A DNA stretch of 7,394 nucleotides from Kiritimatiellia bacterium (GTDB lineage Bacteria; Verrucomicrobiota; Kiritimatiellia; SLAD01): the NCBI GenBank assembly GCA_007125875.1, contig SLCI01000058.1:1-7394 (forward strand), given 5' to 3'. The notes under the pieces were generated by a model. It saw nothing but the letters and a program-made list of their open reading frames with translations. It did no database searches and had not been told where the DNA came from. The position numbers and the translations under genes were made by a program. This document shows positions 6,279 through 7,394 of the stretch, in pieces (position 1 is the stretch's first letter; the number at the start of each line of letters is the position of its first letter).

Positions 6279-6306
6279 GATTCGCCCTGCCGCATTCGGA
6301 CGCGAC

Positions 6307-7143
6307 TTAACTATTGTGAGGTGGGACGAACTCGTTTTGCGACGGACTTGAGGGCGTCACGCTTCTATGCGAGCCGGTGGAGCGCTTGATGATGCTGAGC
6401 GCCACATCACGGCTGTTCAGGGCCAAGTCCAGATGGTAGCGCAGAAACTCGCCAAGTAACCGTTCCAATACAATCAATTGTTGTGGTGTGCAGCGCGTAC
6501 GTTGGGCTTCAGTGATCGCGGGCGCCCGTTGCCAGCGTCGCAGAATCGCGAGGGCGTCCGGTGGAATGGGGGTGGCCGGGCGGTGATCCTGCTGTGCACA
6601 GGCGGGACAGAGTAAGCCGCCGCGTTCATGGGAAAAGCGTGCGGCGGAACCGGGGGCAAGGTCGCAATGACACTGCAGACAGCTCGATAGCCGAGGCGCC
6701 AGCCCCAGCTCGTTTAATAGTTTGAGCTCATGCCAGAAGATGATGCTTTGCAGTTGTGCGCCTGTGCCGGGCAGGGCGTCGAGTGCTTGGTCCAACCAGT
6801 AAAAGAGGAAACGCTGCGGCGCCTGCGCGGGACCGGCACGCAATGCCAGGTCTGTCAGGTAGGATGCCGCTGCGCAAGCGCGCCAGTCATGGCGCAAGGC
6901 GGTGCGCAGCTTCATCGGGCTACATTCTTTGGCAAAATGCAACTCGTTACGCTGACGCGCGTAGAAGAGCAGTTCACAGGTATAAAACGTATCGTATTGC
7001 CCGATAAATGCACTTTTCGGCCGCAATGCGCCTTTAATCAATGTGCTGACTCGTCCGAAATCGGGTGTCAGCCACGTTACGATCCGCGAAGTGTTGCCAC
7101 TGGGGGCATAGCGCAGCGTGATCGCCTGAGTTTTCTCGATCAT
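6307..7143 (-). CDS. recO: DNA repair protein RecO
   Basis: 278 residues. RecO works with RecR and RecF to displace SSB and load RecA on single-strand gaps, and it anneals SSB-coated strands. The N-terminal OB fold is at about 1-80 (MIEKTQAITLRYAPSGNTSRIV, then FGRVSTLIKGALRPKS), followed by the helical domain with FYWLDQALDAL and the typical LKLLNELGLAPRLSSC run into a zinc-finger: C155xxC158 and C179xxC182. The end of the conserved domain is LGEFLRYHLDLALNSRDVALSIIKR (230-254). About 24 further residues (255-278), rich in Ser and Pro, extend beyond the usual family end next to the repeat-filled junction. The ATG at 7143 overlaps the DUF502 stop as ATGA, so translation is probably coupled; the local Shine-Dalgarno is weak (AGAAAG). 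An adjacent recO and DUF502 gene suggests one leftward operon whose promoter lies outside the window. Confidence 0.93.
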   Translation of the reverse strand: MIEKTQAITLRYAPSGNTSRIVTWLTPDFGRVSTLIKGALRPKSAFIGQYDTFYTCELLFYARQRNELHFAKECSPMKLRTALRHDWRACAAASYLTDLALRAGPAQAPQRFLFYWLDQALDALPGTGAQLQSIIFWHELKLLNELGLAPRLSSCLQCHCDLAPGSAARFSHERGGLLCPACAQQDHRPATPIPPDALAILRRWQRAPAITEAQRTRCTPQQLIVLERLLGEFLRYHLDLALNSRDVALSIIKRSTGSHRSVTPSSPSQNEFVPPHNS

Positions 7144-7394
7144 GTAGACTTTCTGCGACGTCGCTTCTGCGCTGGTTTTTCGATGCTTGGCGCAGGCGCG
7201 TGAATTGGCTCCAAGTCAGTCTCACGCGTGATCCACTGCTCAAGTTTGTCCAGTAGGGTAGGGCGATCATCTACGGAATCGTTACCTGGATAGACAGCCC
7301 CGGCGGAGACCACCAGCTTCATGGCCTCGGCAATGCTGATCGGCAACACAATCACATCGCGCCGCGGCACAAAAATCATCATGCCCGACGTCGG
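7140..7394 (-). CDS. DUF502 (COV-type) membrane protein, C-terminal fragment
   Basis: The frame is open to the window edge and gives the last 84 residues. It begins PTSGMMIFVPRRDVIVLPISIAEAMKLVVSAGAVYPG (first 37 visible residues, motifs PTSG, FVPRRDVIVLPIS and AMKLVVSAG). This matches the C-terminal end I know for DUF502 proteins (general pattern PTSGF-xx-FVP-x-DV-x-x-L-x-MS-x-x-A-x-K-x-x-x-S-x-G). DUF502 proteins have two N-terminal membrane helices, outside this window, and unknown function; plant homologues are the COV (continuous vascular ring) proteins. A linker of about 47 residues follows, ending in a strongly basic tail, KRRRRK. The stop TGA (7142-7140) overlaps the recO start by 4 bp. 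An ATG at 7382 in this frame is internal: the homology continues upstream of it. Confidence 0.75.
   Translation of the reverse strand, partial: PTSGMMIFVPRRDVIVLPISIAEAMKLVVSAGAVYPGNDSVDDRPTLLDKLEQWITRETDLEPIHAPAPSIEKPAQKRRRRKST

Larger units (their letters stand above)
5975..6291. repeat. 44-bp palindromic repeat (GGYAGGSCGAAYC family) split by an insertion
   Basis: The two halves are 5975-6005 and 6279-6291. Joined, they make a 44-bp imperfect palindrome: the left end GGTAGGCCGAACC and the reverse complement of the right end GGCAGGGCGAATC agree at 10 of 13 positions. The left half also contains a perfect small hairpin, GAACCG-TCC-CGGTTC (5983-5997). Rejoined across the insertion, positions 5993-6005 plus 6279-6291 match the reverse complement of 6085-6110 at 24 of 26 bases, which is the main evidence that the halves belong together. 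Dispersed intergenic palindromes of this REP-like type are, from memory, common in PVC genomes. Confidence 0.75.
5944..6306. other. Non-coding convergent junction between thiL and recO, filled with nested repeats
   Basis: I see no credible gene in these 363 bp: short open frames exist on both strands but lack ribosome binding sites and recognisable protein sequence. The first 30 bases after thiL hold only GGCTG (5944-5948) pairing with CAGCC (5964-5968) across a 15-base loop, with no T-run. From 5975 to 6291 the region is an interrupted palindromic repeat containing a MITE-like insertion, described separately. Because thiL and recO run towards each other, the hairpins could serve as a bidirectional transcription stop, although none is followed by a U-tract. 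Confidence 0.8.

Noticed and set aside
5944..6306. CRISPR array
   Set aside because: Repeats are inverted and nested, not regularly spaced direct repeats with unique spacers, and no cas genes are present.

Overview
The window is bacterial chromosomal DNA of moderately high GC, densely coding. A rightward block fills 1-5943 and a leftward block fills 6307-7394; they converge on a 363-bp non-coding junction. The organism cannot be fixed from sequence alone. The short palindromic repeats built on GGTAGGGCGA, together with a GT-C membrane protein carrying an 'RDAEAMDYAQLGRN' loop and a 'DMPEATAWYGDR' motif, most resemble what I know from the PVC superphylum (Verrucomicrobiota/Kiritimatiellota). 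This is a tentative inference.

Rightward block: (1) the last 70 codons of a HAD-superfamily phosphatase that looks like sucrose-phosphate phosphatase; (2) a 572-residue multi-span GT-C/GT39-like membrane glycosyltransferase; (3) a ROK-family sugar kinase that lacks the family's zinc-binding cysteines; (4) a DPM1/ArnC-like GT2 glycosyltransferase with two C-terminal membrane segments; (5) a CPBP (Abi/Rce1-type) intramembrane protease with all three motifs intact; (6) ThiL, thiamine-monophosphate kinase. Gaps between genes 2-6 are 14, 78, 2 and 1 bp, so genes 4-6 are almost certainly co-transcribed and 2-6 probably are. The GT2 and GT-C pair suggests polyprenyl-phosphate-sugar synthesis at the membrane followed by sugar transfer on the outer face; the acceptor is unknown.

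Leftward block: the C-terminal 84 codons of a DUF502 (COV-type) membrane protein, overlapping by 4 bp (ATGA) a complete recO for recombinational repair.

Convergent junction (5944-6306): this holds a nested repeat structure, the most interesting part of the window. A 269-bp MITE-like element (6006-6274) with 17-bp inverted ends (GAGGCTGTCTCARAACC, 16/17) is flanked by a 4-bp direct repeat, AGAG. Removing it and one AGAG rejoins a 44-bp imperfect palindrome (5975-6005 plus 6279-6291). A second copy of part of that palindrome lies inside the inserted element, inverted, and matches the rejoined empty site at 24 of 26 positions, so the window carries its own internal reference for the unoccupied site.
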